From the NCBI GenBank assembly GCA_034359265.1, contig CP136891.1:56954001-57018000 (forward strand): a stretch of DNA of 64,000 nucleotides, read 5' to 3'. Position 1 is the stretch's first letter. The number at the start of each line of letters is the position of its first letter. The notes under the pieces were generated by a model that worked only from the letters and a program-made list of their open reading frames with translations, was not told the origin of the DNA and did no database searches. A program made the position numbers and the translations under genes. Shown here in pieces: positions 46,741 to 58,059 of this stretch. The DNA comes from Canna indica (taxonomy: Eukaryota > Streptophyta > Magnoliopsida > Zingiberales > Cannaceae).

Positions 46741-47724
46741 TGACAATATAGGACTCTAAGGGAACGGGAACTTTTGTTAAGGACAATTGCACAGGGAGTT
46801 GCAACTGTACTAGTAGCAAAGTAAGAACCAAAATAAAAATCATACGCAAACACAAAGGTTTATTTATGCAGTTCAGTGACAAACCTTGTCACCTAATCTG
46901 CGGGGCACTCACCGGACAGATGCCCAATCCACTCTCAAAAAGTACAATATAAGTCTTCAGGATTTCACACTCCGAAATCCGACTACGAGTACTACAGTGA
47001 AACAGAAATAACAAAAACCTATTTGTTATTATAAGTACATACTGACCTATCTCTTGATGACATCCTAGCCACAGAGTTCTATCCTCCACATAGTCCTTGT
47101 GTTGTAGTGAGTTAACAGCCCAAAATCATCTTCACTTGAAGATAAGAAAGATAGATTGTTGCCGTCTTGCACTCAGCAGTCTCAACTCCTCAAAATAACT
47201 ATCAATACGATGTACGCACACAGGAGTTGATAAATCAAATCTTTTCATCAGAATTTATATGTGACAATTGATAGATCTGAATCAATGTTGACTTAACTAT
47301 TGTTCAATAATACCATCAGTTCAAAATCCAACAGTCATCGGTTCAAAACAAACGGTCAGCACCAAATCATAATGACCATATAGATCAAAGGAGTAACGCT
47401 CAAAAATATTAAAGAGGACCTCTCCTCTACTCATAAACTTAAACAGGCAATAGAAATGAAATTAACGATGATTAAAAATATCTGAGACATCAAAGAAAAT
47501 CATCATTAATATTGAAGATGAAAAGTCATCATCTTTATAGGAAACAAAAGGTCATCATTTTGTGCATCCTTATCCTGAAATCCATAAATTGTAGGAGCAG
47601 TTGAAACTGTCTTCACACAGTTGAATCTATCTTCGACGTAAGCAGAACTTCTCCTAGTTGACTGAGAATTAACCTAGAGTACTCTTGCCAAATATAGCTA
47701 ACTCATAAAAGACCATAACTAATG
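46741..47724 (-). repeat. Element C 5' LTR
   Basis: From TGACAATATAGGACTCTAAGGG to AGACCATAACTAATG on the plus strand (984 bp). The end CA of the sister LTR (CTAACA) reads TG here. It contains about 70 bp not present in the 3' LTR. Confidence 0.88.
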
Positions 47725-49400
47725 GTCTCCACCTAGCCATCGGCTTCGATCTTTTTCTTAAAGATCCACTTACACCCTATAGGAGTGACTCCTTCGGTCA
47801 AGTCAACCAAAGTCCAAACTTGGTTGGTTAACATGGAGTCCATTTCAGATTGCATTGCTTCATGCCACTGCTTACAACCAACATCCTTGATTGTTTGATC
47901 ATAGGATTACAGATCAATATTTTCTTGGTCATTCTTAATTAATGGTTAGGAAGAACCTCTCGGGTTGTCGACACAATCTCCTTGATCGACGAAGAGTGGT
48001 GGGAGGTAGTGTTTATGCGTCTGGTTCATCCTGTGGACTATCCATCGGTTGTTGTGATTTGGCATGTGGTTGTTGAACTTCATCAAGCTAAACATTTATT
48101 CCACTCCAACTTTCCTCGATAAACTCTTTTTCTAAGAAAGTGGCATGCCTATTGACAAACACCTTTTGTTCATTTAGCGAGTAGGAGTAATACCATAAAC
48201 TCTCTTTAGGATATCCCACAAACCTACACCTGGTCGATTTAGCATAAAGTTTATTTGACTCTAATTTCTTGACATACGCGGGGCAACCCAAATCTTGAGA
48301 TGGTTCAGACTTGGTTTCTTGCCACTCCATATTTCATATGGCGTACTAGAGACATATTTTGTGGGAGCCTTATTCAGAAGGTAGATGGTCGTTTCAAGCG
48401 CATATCCCAAAAAGAAATCGGGAGATCTGTAAAGCAAAGCATGGACCACATCATGTCTAACCATGTGTGATTCCTCCTTTCATACACTCCATTATCCTAT
48501 GGTGTGCCAAGAGGGGTCCATTCGTAGACAATCCCATTGTCCTTGAGATAATCCAGGAACTCAGTGGATAAGTATTCGATACTTTGATCTGATCGAAGGG
48601 TTTTAATACTTTTCCCTGCTTGTTTCACAACCTCAGCCCTATAGTCTTTGAACTTTTCAAAAGCGTCAGACTTATGTCTCATCAAGTAGACATATCCATA
48701 CCTCGATACATCGTTAGTGAACATGATGAAGTAGGAATACCCACCTCTGGCTTGAGTTGTCATCGGTCTGCAAACATCTATGTGGACCAACTCTAACAAC
48801 TCAGTGGCCCTCTCACTACGCCCAATAAAGGGGGACTTGGTCATTTTTCCTTTGAGCCAGGATTCATAAGTTGGCATCGATTCAAAATCGAATGGGTCAA
48901 ACAACCCGTCTTTATACAACTTGTTGATCTGTTCCTCATTAGTATGACCTAGTCGCAAATGTCAAAGATAGGTGAGGTTCGAATTATCCCTTTTTCTTTT
49001 GTGCATCTGTTCGGTATGAAAAATATTATCATTGACATCCAAGACCATTAAACCATTCGAAATGCGTCAAGTTCCATATAATTCATCAGAATGATATATG
49101 CGGCAACATTTGTCTTTCAAAGACATTTCATAATCTTGTTCAAGTAACAAAGGAATAGAAATAATGTTCTTTATCAAAACTAGAATATAATAACAATTAT
49201 TTAATCTAATGGTCTTGTTAGATGATAGATTTAAACAATAGGTTCATACGGCTAAAGTAGCAACTCTTGCACCATTGCCTACTCGAAGGTTGTAGTCGTC
49301 TTTGTTCAACATTCAACATATTGTCGGCCCCTACAACGAATTGGTAATGTGAGAACCACAACCGGTATCCAATACCCATGTTGTAGAATTATTTAATGAT
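47725..49400 (-). pseudogene. Element D integrase and start of reverse transcriptase
   Basis: Bases 48958-48497 give MRLGHTNEEQINKLYKDGLF (GAG-pre-integrase; the second Cys pair is lost, ESWLKGKMTKSPF), LLELVHIDVCRPM (first Asp), DVSRYGYVYLMRHKS and KTLRSDQSIEYLS (second Asp). DNGVYERRNHT follows after a stop (Glu). Bases 48330-48088 give the post-core AYVKKLESNKLYAKSTRC and GYPKES. The reverse transcriptase begins near 47900 (MQSEMDSMLTNQVW) and breaks at the element C insertion. Confidence 0.85.
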
Positions 49401-50253
49401 AAATTTTTTTCAATAACGAACACACTTTCGGAGGGGGCTTCAGAAGCCTTCTTATGCCGTACTTCTGCAATATACTCCTTGCAGTTGCGCTTCCAGTGGC
49501 CATCTTTACCAAAATGGAAACAGGTGCCCTTAGGAGTTTTCATCCTTTTTTTCTTTATATCTTTCTTAGGTTTCACAACTTTTTTCTTCGCTTTGTTCTT
49601 GATGCTTCTTGGCCTTTTTAGGGGCACTACCCACTAACAAGACTTTGTCCTTTTCCTTTTGAAGGTGGGACTCAGTAGTCTTCAGCATATTTAAGGAGCC
49701 CAGGAAGCGAGACATCTCGCTTGTTCATGTGGTAGTTGATGATAAACTGTGAAAATGACCCTGGGAGGGATTAGAGTATTAAGTCATGACTTAGCCCCTT
49801 ATCAATGCTTACACCAAATTTATCTAACCTCTCGATCAAATTGATTAGTTTGAGGACATGGATTTCAACAGGGGTCGCTATCGTCATCTTGGCCTGGAAG
49901 AGTTGCTTTGATAGCTCAAACCTAGCTGACCGGCTCTCTTCACCATACAACTCCTTGAGGTGAGAGAGGATGGCCCTAGCGTCCATCTTTTCATATTGTC
50001 GCTGCAACATATCGGACATAGAGGCGAGCATAATGCACTAAACAGTAGTGTTGTCATCTTGCCACTTCTTGTAAGTGGCCCTTACTTCCTCGGTAGCCCT
50101 TTGAGAAGGGACATCTGGTGGCCAGTTATTAAGAGCATAGGATAGTCTCTCCTGGGTGAGGATAATCCTCAGATTTTGCAACCAATCGACATAATTTGGT
50201 CCAATGAGTTTATTAGCATCGAGAATGCTACGTAATGACAATGTATTTGACAT
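49331..50253 (-). pseudogene. gag: Element D gag and protease
   Basis: The start at 50253 gives MSNTLSLRSILDANKLIGPN and a TYKKWQDDN-type capsid, with a stop at 50038. The next frames give MLQRQYEKMDARAILSHLKE and LFQAKMTIATPVEIHVLKL (50031-49771). Bases 49627-49331 give a Lys-rich stretch, a zinc knuckle CFHFGKDGHWKRNC whose second Cys is Phe, and the protease site STTWVLDTGCGSHI with its Asp intact. Confidence 0.87.
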
Positions 50254-51732
50254 GGTGATGATGAAATGCTACAAGGAAAAGAAAGACATAAATTAGCTAC
50301 CATTCTACATGCATGATTATTGAGGTCTTTTAATTAATCATGTCTCCCACTAATTTTCACAGATCCCAAGTTACCATCCGGTTGGGAAGCAGGAAGCCCT
50401 CATTGGCAAACTTCCCTAGGGGGAAGATGAAACCTACTTCTCCTACTCGAGTCTCGCATGTAACACGACAAACCCTAATAGGTCCATGGGTATGTAACTC
50501 TTTACCCATCACATTGTTTTGTGACTTTCATCAATTTTGCCTCTAGGGCAACCAAGGTCTAGTGTGTGCACGACAAACCAAGGAGCCCTAGTTGAGTCGG
50601 ACCCATCGTTCGTATACCATAGTGAGAAAACAACCACCCTTTAGTGTAGCTCAACAAGGCATGTCACGTTCAAGACGGTAGTAGAGACACAAAATGGTAT
50701 GTGCCATATGAGGTGCAACGTGTCTATCAACACATAAGGCCTTGTGTGTGCACAACAGGCCTGTTCTAACAATAGACACACTTGCATCCCAGAATGATAG
50801 AAGGCATGACCGATATTCTAAATACCTTAGCCATTCGGACTCAATATTAATGGAGGGATTCTTTATAAAATTAAAATTATCTGTGCTATCAACAATTAAA
50901 GCAAAAGCAATAAATAAATGCATAAAGTAAATAAGGATGATTATGAATGTACTAAGGGTTCGACCCGAGCCACCGGGCGAACCAAGGCCATTCATCGTAG
51001 GGTTTTTAGGGAGAAACATCTTGCCAAGGTGCTGCCCAAAACCTCCTTGTAGGTTGCCGGTTCCATTAGTACCTTCCTGGGGTTTAGGTCGTTACCTACA
51101 TGACGTCGAACACCTTCTCTCTGCGCGTGCACCAAAACGGGACAGCAAGCGTGCTCATCGCCAAACAGCCCCTAAACTTCTAATTTTATAAAAGTAAAAG
51201 AAGAAGACCCCAAACAACCCTCGGGGAAAGGTTTAAGAAGAGGGAGAAATGAATTACAATCAGAATTCTTGAGAGGAAGGCAGGGGTAAGCATGCCCTAT
51301 TTAAAAGATATAGTGCTGAAATTTCATAAATTTACAAGCAATTAGCACAACCATGATTACACACAGTCACATGCACATAGGGCTCATCCATAATCATCCT
51401 TTAATGCATCACATCATATATGAAAAAGAAAGGAAAAACAAAATCTAAAATCGCGTAAATCTGATAACGTTTCCACCCAAAATGATTCAAACAACACATG
51501 CTGAATTTTTCGGTTCTCGAAGATGTTCAATCATGAACCCATGGGGTTTTTGAGTTTAAATTCTGTCCAAAATTATTATGGACAGTAGGCTTCCACCTCG
51601 ATTCGTCGCATGAATTATGGAGCCAAGGAAAACAACTCAAAGACCCCCGAAAGCCAAAACTAGGCAGCATGACGTTTAGGGAGAGAATAGTTCGTAATCG
51701 TGAAATAAAAATTCCAAAAAATTGCTAAAGGT
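50254..51732 (-). other. Element D leader between PBS and gag
   Basis: A 1.5-kb untranslated stretch, unusually long for Copia. Frames such as 51019-50651 have no recognisable domain. It may be a true long leader or contain an unrecognised insertion. Confidence 0.5.
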
Positions 51733-51745
51733 GGATTTGATACCA
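51733..51745 (-). other. Primer binding site, element D (tRNA-Met type)
   Basis: TGGTATCAAATCC on the minus strand, one base from the LTR. It differs from the SIRE site after TGGTATCA. Confidence 0.85.
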
Positions 51746-51746
51746 C

Positions 51747-52172
51747 TGTTGGGGTGCAAATAGAAAAATGCAACGGAAAATGGAATTTAAAAATTTAAAC
51801 ACCCCAAAAAGCAACGATCTACTTTAGCGAGTTTAAGGAATTAAGCATAGGAAGAAAGTATACATTCAATCGTGGTTGACGGAGCTGCTCCTATCATTGT
51901 ACAAGACAAACACACGCATGTCCTCCAATGCTAGTCCACATCAAGCACCTTGCTGTCCTATTTTCTTTCCACCAAGGAGAGAAAGTGGCAGCACACAAAG
52001 GTGGAGTAGAACACCTCTCCGACTTCTCGGAGAACTCGGGGAAGGGGAGGAAGATGGTCGGCCACTCAAGGAAGAACATGGAGGTTCTTTGGAACTTCTT
52101 TCCACCCAAGAACCTCGCTTTTGTTCTCACCAAGAAGATGGGAAACAAACTTTAACCTCTTCTATTCCCTCA
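51747..52172 (-). repeat. Element D 5' LTR, truncated
   Basis: On the plus strand from TGTTGGGGTGCAAATAG to CTCTTCTATTCCCTCATGG, after which element E gag begins. The last 50 bases overlap the left part of the 3' LTR (36664 onwards), so between them the two LTRs cover the full unit of roughly 2 kb. Confidence 0.88.
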
Positions 52173-53200
52173 TGGCAAGAAAAGGGACATAAGAAGAACA
52201 ATTGCCCCATTTGAAGAAAGACAGCAAGAAGAGGAAGGATGATTCAAAATCTTTTATCGAATCTAGTGAAGCCTCCTCTCATCATGGCCAAAAAGCTGCT
52301 TCAAAATTATGTTTCATGGGTATCCATGATGAGCTACAATACTCTACTTTTAGTCATGATAAAGATATAGTTTATGGTAGTGATGCTAGTTCTTTACATT
52401 CACTCAATATATCATATGAAGAATTAGTTTAAGAATGTCAAAATATGTGTGCCATGCTTTTGAAAAAGAGTAAAGAAACCAAGAAAATTAAAAAGGATAA
52501 CTCTAGGCTTATTAAGTATTTCCATGCTCTAGAGTTAGAAAATGAAAAGTTGAAGGCAAATTTAAGTTCCTCAAGTGTTGATTGCCATGATAGTATTAAT
52601 GTTTTGAAAACTAATAATTCACAATTGATATATGAGATTAATGAATTGAAAGTGGAAAATGAAAAATTGAAAGATAGCATGATCAATCCCTTTCATGATG
52701 AGTTGAAACTTGAGGCTAAAAGTTTGAGAACTAAAAATGAGACCTTGCTATGAAAATTGTCTTTTGAAATCTCAATTAATTACTTTGTATAACACCATGA
52801 TTGATTTGAAAAATGAGTTTCTAAACCTAAACAAGAAAGTGAATGAAATGAAAAACATTTCCTCATTTAAGAACTTTAGTAGAAATGGTGTTTCTAAAAA
52901 GAATGTTCATGATCATGTTTATTCTCATGTTAGGCATTTTACCTTTAAATCGCATATTCTAAATGAAAATGAAAACAAAAAGTTTCATGAAAATTGTTTT
53001 GTTGTGGTGTATATGGCCATGCTATCCATGATTGTGCATTCAAGAGAAATCTAAGTGTAGCTAGAACACTTTGGATTCCTATGCCAACTAACCCCCATTG
53101 ACCCAAAGCCATTTGGGTACCAAAAGTTTCATGCTCTTTTATAGGGGAGCTACGCCACAAGGATAAAAGAAAATGGAATATTGAAGTTGACCTTGGACCC
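52173..53200 (+). pseudogene. gag: Element E gag, 3' part
   Basis: Remnant knuckle QEKGHKKNNCP, then an acidic Ser-rich region with SSEASSHHGQKAASKLCFMG. A coiled coil spans two frames (52445-52753 and 52737-53054), with KLKANLSSSSVDCHDSI and FHDELKLEAKSL. A His-rich VHDHVYSHVRHFTFKSH stretch leads to a second knuckle decayed near 52990-53045. The C-terminus reads LWIPMPTNPH and AIWVPKVSCSF, after which gag ends and no protease motif follows. Confidence 0.82.
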
Positions 53201-54664
53201 AAACAAGAAATCTCCAAGAGGTTGCAACTTCAAGCTATCATGATGCCAGAGGTATGGAAATTAGCATCAAAGACTTTGGTATCATCTCCTATACTCACTT
53301 GCTTAAATTAGAGTTGGAGTTTTGATATATGCTTAATATTAGTAGATTTTCCATTCTTGATATGAGATTCAAAAATATTTTTGATTTTTGATTTCCGATC
53401 TCTTTGGAGACCTATGTGGCCTATAACGGGTTTAAGCGACCTTGCGGTTTTAAATTAATCATAGGCTCATTGTGGCCTTTCGGTTTTCAACCAATAAGAA
53501 GGGTTGGAGATCATGTTTTCATTTATATTTCACTTTTGATCTCTTAAAATTCATTTTGGTATTACTTGATTTCATTTAAAACATATTTCCAACTATCCAG
53601 CAAAGTGGACTTTGAAAATGATACATAATGCTGCTCTTTGCTTTTTGGTTTGGTTAATTTGCTAAGTAGTTATAATTTTTTCTAAAATAGTAGTGTAGCT
53701 CACTTACAAGTTAGGGGTATTTTTGGAAGGCTAATTAAAATAAATATGATAAGTTTCGTAAAATTTTCATATATGAGGTATGATTTCTATTTTCACAAAA
53801 TTCTAGTATAATACCTCAATATCCATGCTTTATTGTTGTCTCTATACTCATGATAGAAACTACATGTTAAATCCTTGAACTCTCAAGAGTAGGTAGAACT
53901 TTAGCTCTTAAGCAAGTTTCATTGAATGAAATTGCTCTTGGAATCTATAATTAAAGACCTCCTTTTGAGTCCAAACTCATGAAACATGTTTAGATATACA
54001 CATGACATGCTTATAGGTGTTTAAACTTGAAAAATCATGTGTAGATAGACAAAGTGATAACTAGGTCACTTTAGGGGACTCATTCTTGAAAAGTTTAACC
54101 TAAGTCAACAAATTGACTTAGAAATTTCATTTTGAGCCCAAACTTAACAAACATTTTTAGATTTACTCATGTTAGGTATATATGTATCTAAGTTTGAAAA
54201 ATCATGAGTGAAGGTTAAAATTGATACTTAGCAATTTCGTGGTATCATGCTTGTTTTTGAATGAAATCGGGCTAAAGTGATATTTTGACTGAAACTTAAA
54301 TTTATGCATGATGCCTGAACTTGGATTTTATTTATCATTTCTTGCTATCATGTATGTTTTACTCTCTTATTAGATATTTGATTTTCATCCCTTTGGTTGA
54401 GATCTTCATGCTTCATGAAAAGTGTTTTAGAGTCTCAACTTTGATTAGATTGAATTTTCTTGCCCTTTTTGATTGATGTCAAAAGGGGGAGAAAAATATA
54501 GGTAAAAGGGACGAAAATATAGGAAAATCATGCATATAGATAGGGGGAATAAATTTACTTAGATATGCATTATGATAGGGGGAGAAATCCCTTGGTTGAT
54601 ATCCTTTGTGCTTTAATGAATATATTTTCTTAAGATTGTTTGTCATCATCAAAAAGGGGGAGAT
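53200..54664 (+). other. Element E post-gag noncoding block and PPT
   Basis: No ORF of note. From 53221 to about 53560 it aligns with the reverse complement of element F at about 60880-60540 (AGTAGATTTTCC, AATATTTTTGATTTTTGATTTCC, GGCCTTTCGGTTTTCAACCAATA and more). About 900 bases (53570-54470) have no counterpart in F and include a direct repeat (53963-54045 and 54130-54212). G5 tracts occur at about 54485, 54543, 54577 and in the PPT at 54655. Confidence 0.75.
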
Positions 54665-56104
54665 TGTTGGCCTAAGGTTTTCAACCTTGGCTTAATCTCG
54701 GTTTTGATGATAACAAATATGGAACTAATATTTTCATGGAGAAATATTTTTAGGTTCTATCTCGATTAGCGCACGATGTCCCCAATTGGAGAAATAATAG
54801 AAATCAGCATGGACGCTCGTCGACGCTCGGGATTCTTCGGGAAGCATAGAGTTTAGGTTTAGGATGTCTAGAATTATTGTATTAATCCTCATTATGATGC
54901 ATATAACCCTAGGACATGAACCTAACCTTTTACCAAGAGTTTCTAAGTCATAAACAATATTCCGAATGAGATGTTGTAACATCTCGGAATATGGGATGAG
55001 ATGTTGTAGCTATGGGATAGGATGTTGAAATATTTCAGAATAGCCCGTAACATCCCGGAACATCCCAGATGGAGATTCCGGAATAGCCTGGAACATCCCG
55101 GGACATCTCGAAACATCCTGAATGGACATTCCGAAACATCCCGGAATATCCTGAATGGACATTCCGAAACATCCCGGAACATCCCAGATGGACATTCTAG
55201 AATAGCCCAGAATAGCTCAAAAAGTACCAGTACTTTCCCAGTCAATCGTCTAGAATTCACAAAATGCCCCCAATGGCTCTATTTTGAATTTCTACCCATT
55301 GAGCTTGTTGGATAGCTAGCTCCTACCTTTGAGATCTCTATATAAGACCCCAAACTTGCCTTCCAAGTGAACGAACACTTCATGAGACATCTATTGATCA
55401 TCTCTAAGCTTCTTTGTGCCAATCTTTGAGGAAAACCCTAGCTTTGAGCTTCTACCTTCTTGATTGAGCCTTCAACCTTGAGTTTCATTATCAAAGCCAT
55501 CAAGAGGAAGCTAGGATCTTGTGTTGGAGCTAAGTTGTTTATTATTTTGATTAATTGCTCTATTACATACTTGTGTATTTTATTGTTTACTTGTTGTATT
55601 TCTCAAGTGTGTAAAGATCCAGTGTGTAGATCTTGAGTTTGGTGGTTGACTTGGTTGTAAGGCTTAAATCCACCAGTGTAAACTTAGTTTGCTAGGATTA
55701 GTGATTGTTGTCCCTTTAGGTCAAGGTGGAAGAGTGCTCTCGGTAAGAAGGCGGAGAATTCCGGGTGTAGAAGTGCCTTAGGTTGAGAGCGGAGACTCTT
55801 CATGTAAAAAGTCCTCATTGTAAGGGAAATGATATAATCTAGTAAATCTAAGTTTGGAAATCCTAAGTGGGGTGCTTAGGTAGTGGAGTAGGCATTGGGG
55901 CCAAACCACTATAAAGTATAGTATTTGCATTGCTCTATTATTTGTGCTTTCTTATATTGTTTATCATTTGCTTTCAGACGTAATTAACTCATATTGTGTC
56001 TTGCCTAAGTAATTTAATAAAATGATTAAAACCGAATTTAGGCTTAAGTTTAGCGAACACACTATTCACCCCCTCTCCCTCTAGTGTAGGCCATTTCACC
56101 AACA
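54665..56104 (+). repeat. Element E 3' LTR
   Basis: Begins TGTTGGCCTAAGGTTTTCAACC and ends TAGGCCATTTCACCAACA, 1440 bp, the same family as solo LTR A. A TATA box (TATATAAG) is at 55339-55346. Instead of GGTCGACC palindromes, an array of 33-bp units (ATTCCGAAACATCCCGGAA type) occupies about 55040-55200. Confidence 0.92.
55339..55346 (+). promoter_or_regulatory. TATA box of element E LTR
   Basis: TATATAAG in GATCTCTATATAAGACCCC, about 140 bp after the 33-bp repeat array. Confidence 0.65.
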
Positions 56105-56960
56105 CACACTCGAGGGTTTGGGCTAAGCTCTCCGAGGAGCGCAAGGTGGAACCACACGCGAGGGGTCGTATGAGGACGCTGAGGTTGAATGTGTTGGCGT
56201 GTTAGCCAAAGACCACACTGGGGGGGGAGGGGTTTAGACCGAGCTCGCCGAGGAGCCTAAGGCAGAACAACACGTGAGGAGTCGTATGAGGGCGCTGAGG
56301 CCAAATGTGTTGGTGTGGTAGCCAGAGACCCCACTCGATAGTTCCGGCCCAGCTCGCTGAGGAGCGTAAGGCAGAACCGAATGCGAGGACTCGTATGAGG
56401 GCACTAACGCCGAATGTGTTGGCGTGGTATCCAAAGACCGCACTCGGGGGTTTAGGCCAAGCTCGCCGAGGAGCATAAGATGGAACCACACGCGAGGAGT
56501 CGTATGAGGGCGCTGAGGCCGAATGTGTTGGCGTGGTAGCCAGAGACCGCAGTCGGGGGTTCAAGCTAAGATCTTCGAGGAGCGTAAGGCGAAACCGCAG
56601 ACAAGGAGTCGAATGTGGGTGCTGAGGTCGAATGCATTGGCGTGGTAGCCAAAGACCGCACTTGGGGGTTCAGGCCTAGATCACCGAGGAGCATATGGTA
56701 GAACCGTACGTGAGGAGTCACATGAGAGCACTGATGCTGAATGTGTTGACGTGGTAGCCAGAGACCGCACTCGAGGGTTCAGGTCGAGATCACCGAGGAG
56801 AGTAAGGCGGAACTGCACGCGATGAGTCGTGTGAGGGTGCTGAGGCTGAATGTCATGGCGTGGTAGCCAGAGACTGCACTCGAGGGTTCCAGCTGAGCTC
56901 ACCAAGGAATGTAAGGCAGAACCACATGCGAGGAGTCGTGTAAGGGCACTAAGGCCGAAT
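56105..56960. repeat. 109-bp tandem array, eight copies
   Basis: Units begin (G/A)CACTCG(A/G)GGGTT and end GGCGTGGTAGCCAGAGACC; starts lie at about 56106, 56214, 56330, 56439, 56548, 56657, 56766 and 56875. The clean units are 109 bp and GC-rich. Because 109 is not a multiple of three, the long minus-strand frames over it (56202-56564, 56681-57043) change phase and are not real genes. The last copy runs into unique sequence. Confidence 0.93.
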
Positions 56961-57364
56961 TCTTGCATGAGGATGCAAGCAGGCTTTAGGAATTGAGTAC
57001 CCACTTTAAAGTGATGGGATAATAGTAGCAGTTTCCTGAACATTCAAAAAGAGAGATGATAGGAATGGAATTTTTTGATAAATAAAGTAAATGGGTGTAT
57101 AGAATGAGTGCTCAGACTCGGGCTTTATCAATATTTTTTGGTCAGAACTTGAGTTTTTTCAGTGATGAAGCCATGGTTGCTTCCGCGCGCTTTGCCTTGA
57201 GTTTAGTTTTGCCCCTTCAGTTGGTTGCTTGGTTTTTGATGTGGAGGACGTGTTTAGGCCGTTGTGCTTGATCTCTTTTGGCCTAAGGCATTCATTATAG
57301 CACCATTGGGTCTCCTCCTAGTTGGCATGTAGAACACCTACCTCAGTTTCTAAAATAGGAAACT
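56961..57364. other. Unassigned spacer between tandem array and Tat-like protease
   Basis: No ORF was recognised; probably part of the same Gypsy element (Tat/Ogre-like elements often have long noncoding parts with tandem repeats). Confidence 0.45.
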
Positions 57365-57960
57365 TTAATGCCAAATGGGGGTGGAGACGACAGCTCCCAG
57401 ATTGTTCAGAGATGGCCACCCTAAGATCATGTGATATGGGCTGGTTGTATTGATGATGAGGTATTGCACATCGATTGTCTTTGCCCTTGGCCGAGAATTA
57501 AACATCGACCATAGCCGTATGAATCCTCGGACATCAACTTTCTCTCTAGAGAAGCTCATGAGATTTCCCTTGCATGGGGTGAGTGAGGTCTCTATTAATT
57601 GCATCCTTTCGAAGGTGGAGTGGAAAAGGATTTCGACCGAGCTGCCCTGGTCAACAAGGGACCTTTTAATAGCAAAATTCCTGGGGTTGTTGAGGGGAAC
57701 CCGGATGGTCGGGTGGGGTTAGTAGTCGCTGCTATCGACTGAGAAGACTTTCTCTTAGAGGTTCTTAACTCCTCCCTCCTAGTGAATCCGCCAGCGATGT
57801 AATTAATGACTCCTCGGAGGTTGTCTTCTGGGCGATTAGGGCACTTGTCATCCTAGGATTGCGGCTTCTGCTTTGACTCCTATCTTTCTGGATGTACTTA
57901 TCTGGACGTCCTACCCGAGCAGCTCTTCTAGTTGATCGGCGAGCACCATGCACTCCTATG
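57365..57960 (-). pseudogene. Tat/Ogre-like Gypsy protease region
   Basis: Bases 57604-57365 read FSREKVDVRGFIRL, IDVQYLIINTTSPYHMILGW and PSLNNLGAVVST, the C-terminal part of plant Ty3/Gypsy (Tat or Athila type) proteases. Bases 57953-57765 give an Arg/Ser-rich linker. The active-site stretch lies between them and is decayed. Confidence 0.75.
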
Positions 57961-58059
57961 TTGTGTGCCCATATGTGTCATGGAATGTACATCTTTTGTT
58001 CAGATCAGCATTCTGCGATGGCTTTTGTTTCCCTGCATTGGCGGGGTACCTGATAAGCT

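Larger units (their letters stand above)
39721..47724 (-). mobile_element. SIRE-like Copia element C, nested in element D
   Basis: An 8.0-kb minus-strand element. 5' LTR 46741-47724, PBS 46727-46738, gag, protease, integrase, reverse transcriptase, RNase H, an extra ORF, PPT (40611-40624) and 3' LTR 39721-40610. It differs from B, E and F in LTR sequence. It is inserted in the element D reverse transcriptase. The two LTRs differ by a 70-bp segment (present about 46914-46985) and scattered changes. Confidence 0.92.
36664..52172 (-). mobile_element. Copia element D, with element C nested inside
   Basis: Minus-strand Copia: remnant 5' LTR 51747-52172, PBS 51733-51745, leader, gag, protease, integrase and reverse transcriptase to 47725, then element C (39721-47724), then the rest of reverse transcriptase and RNase H (39720-38468), PPT, and 3' LTR 36664-38328. 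It is not SIRE-like; the finer lineage is unresolved. Both outer LTR ends are cut, by Gypsy G on the left and element E on the right. Confidence 0.9.
52173..56104 (+). mobile_element. Gag-only SIRE-like element E, 5' truncated
   Basis: Starts inside a gag zinc knuckle (QEKGHKKNNC) joined to element D LTR. It carries the coiled coil and the second-knuckle part of gag, then a noncoding block of about 1.4 kb, a PPT (54651-54662) and a complete 3' LTR (54665-56104). There is no protease, integrase or reverse transcriptase between gag and PPT. The order matches element F. Confidence 0.85.

Noticed and set aside
50651..51191. ORFs in the element D leader (for example 122 codons, minus)
   Set aside because: No recognisable domain; they lie in the noncoding leader and contain no start context or family motif.
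56202..57043. Two minus-strand 120-codon ORFs with repeated peptides
   Set aside because: They are translations of the 109-bp tandem array; the unit length is not divisible by three, so the peptide phase changes.
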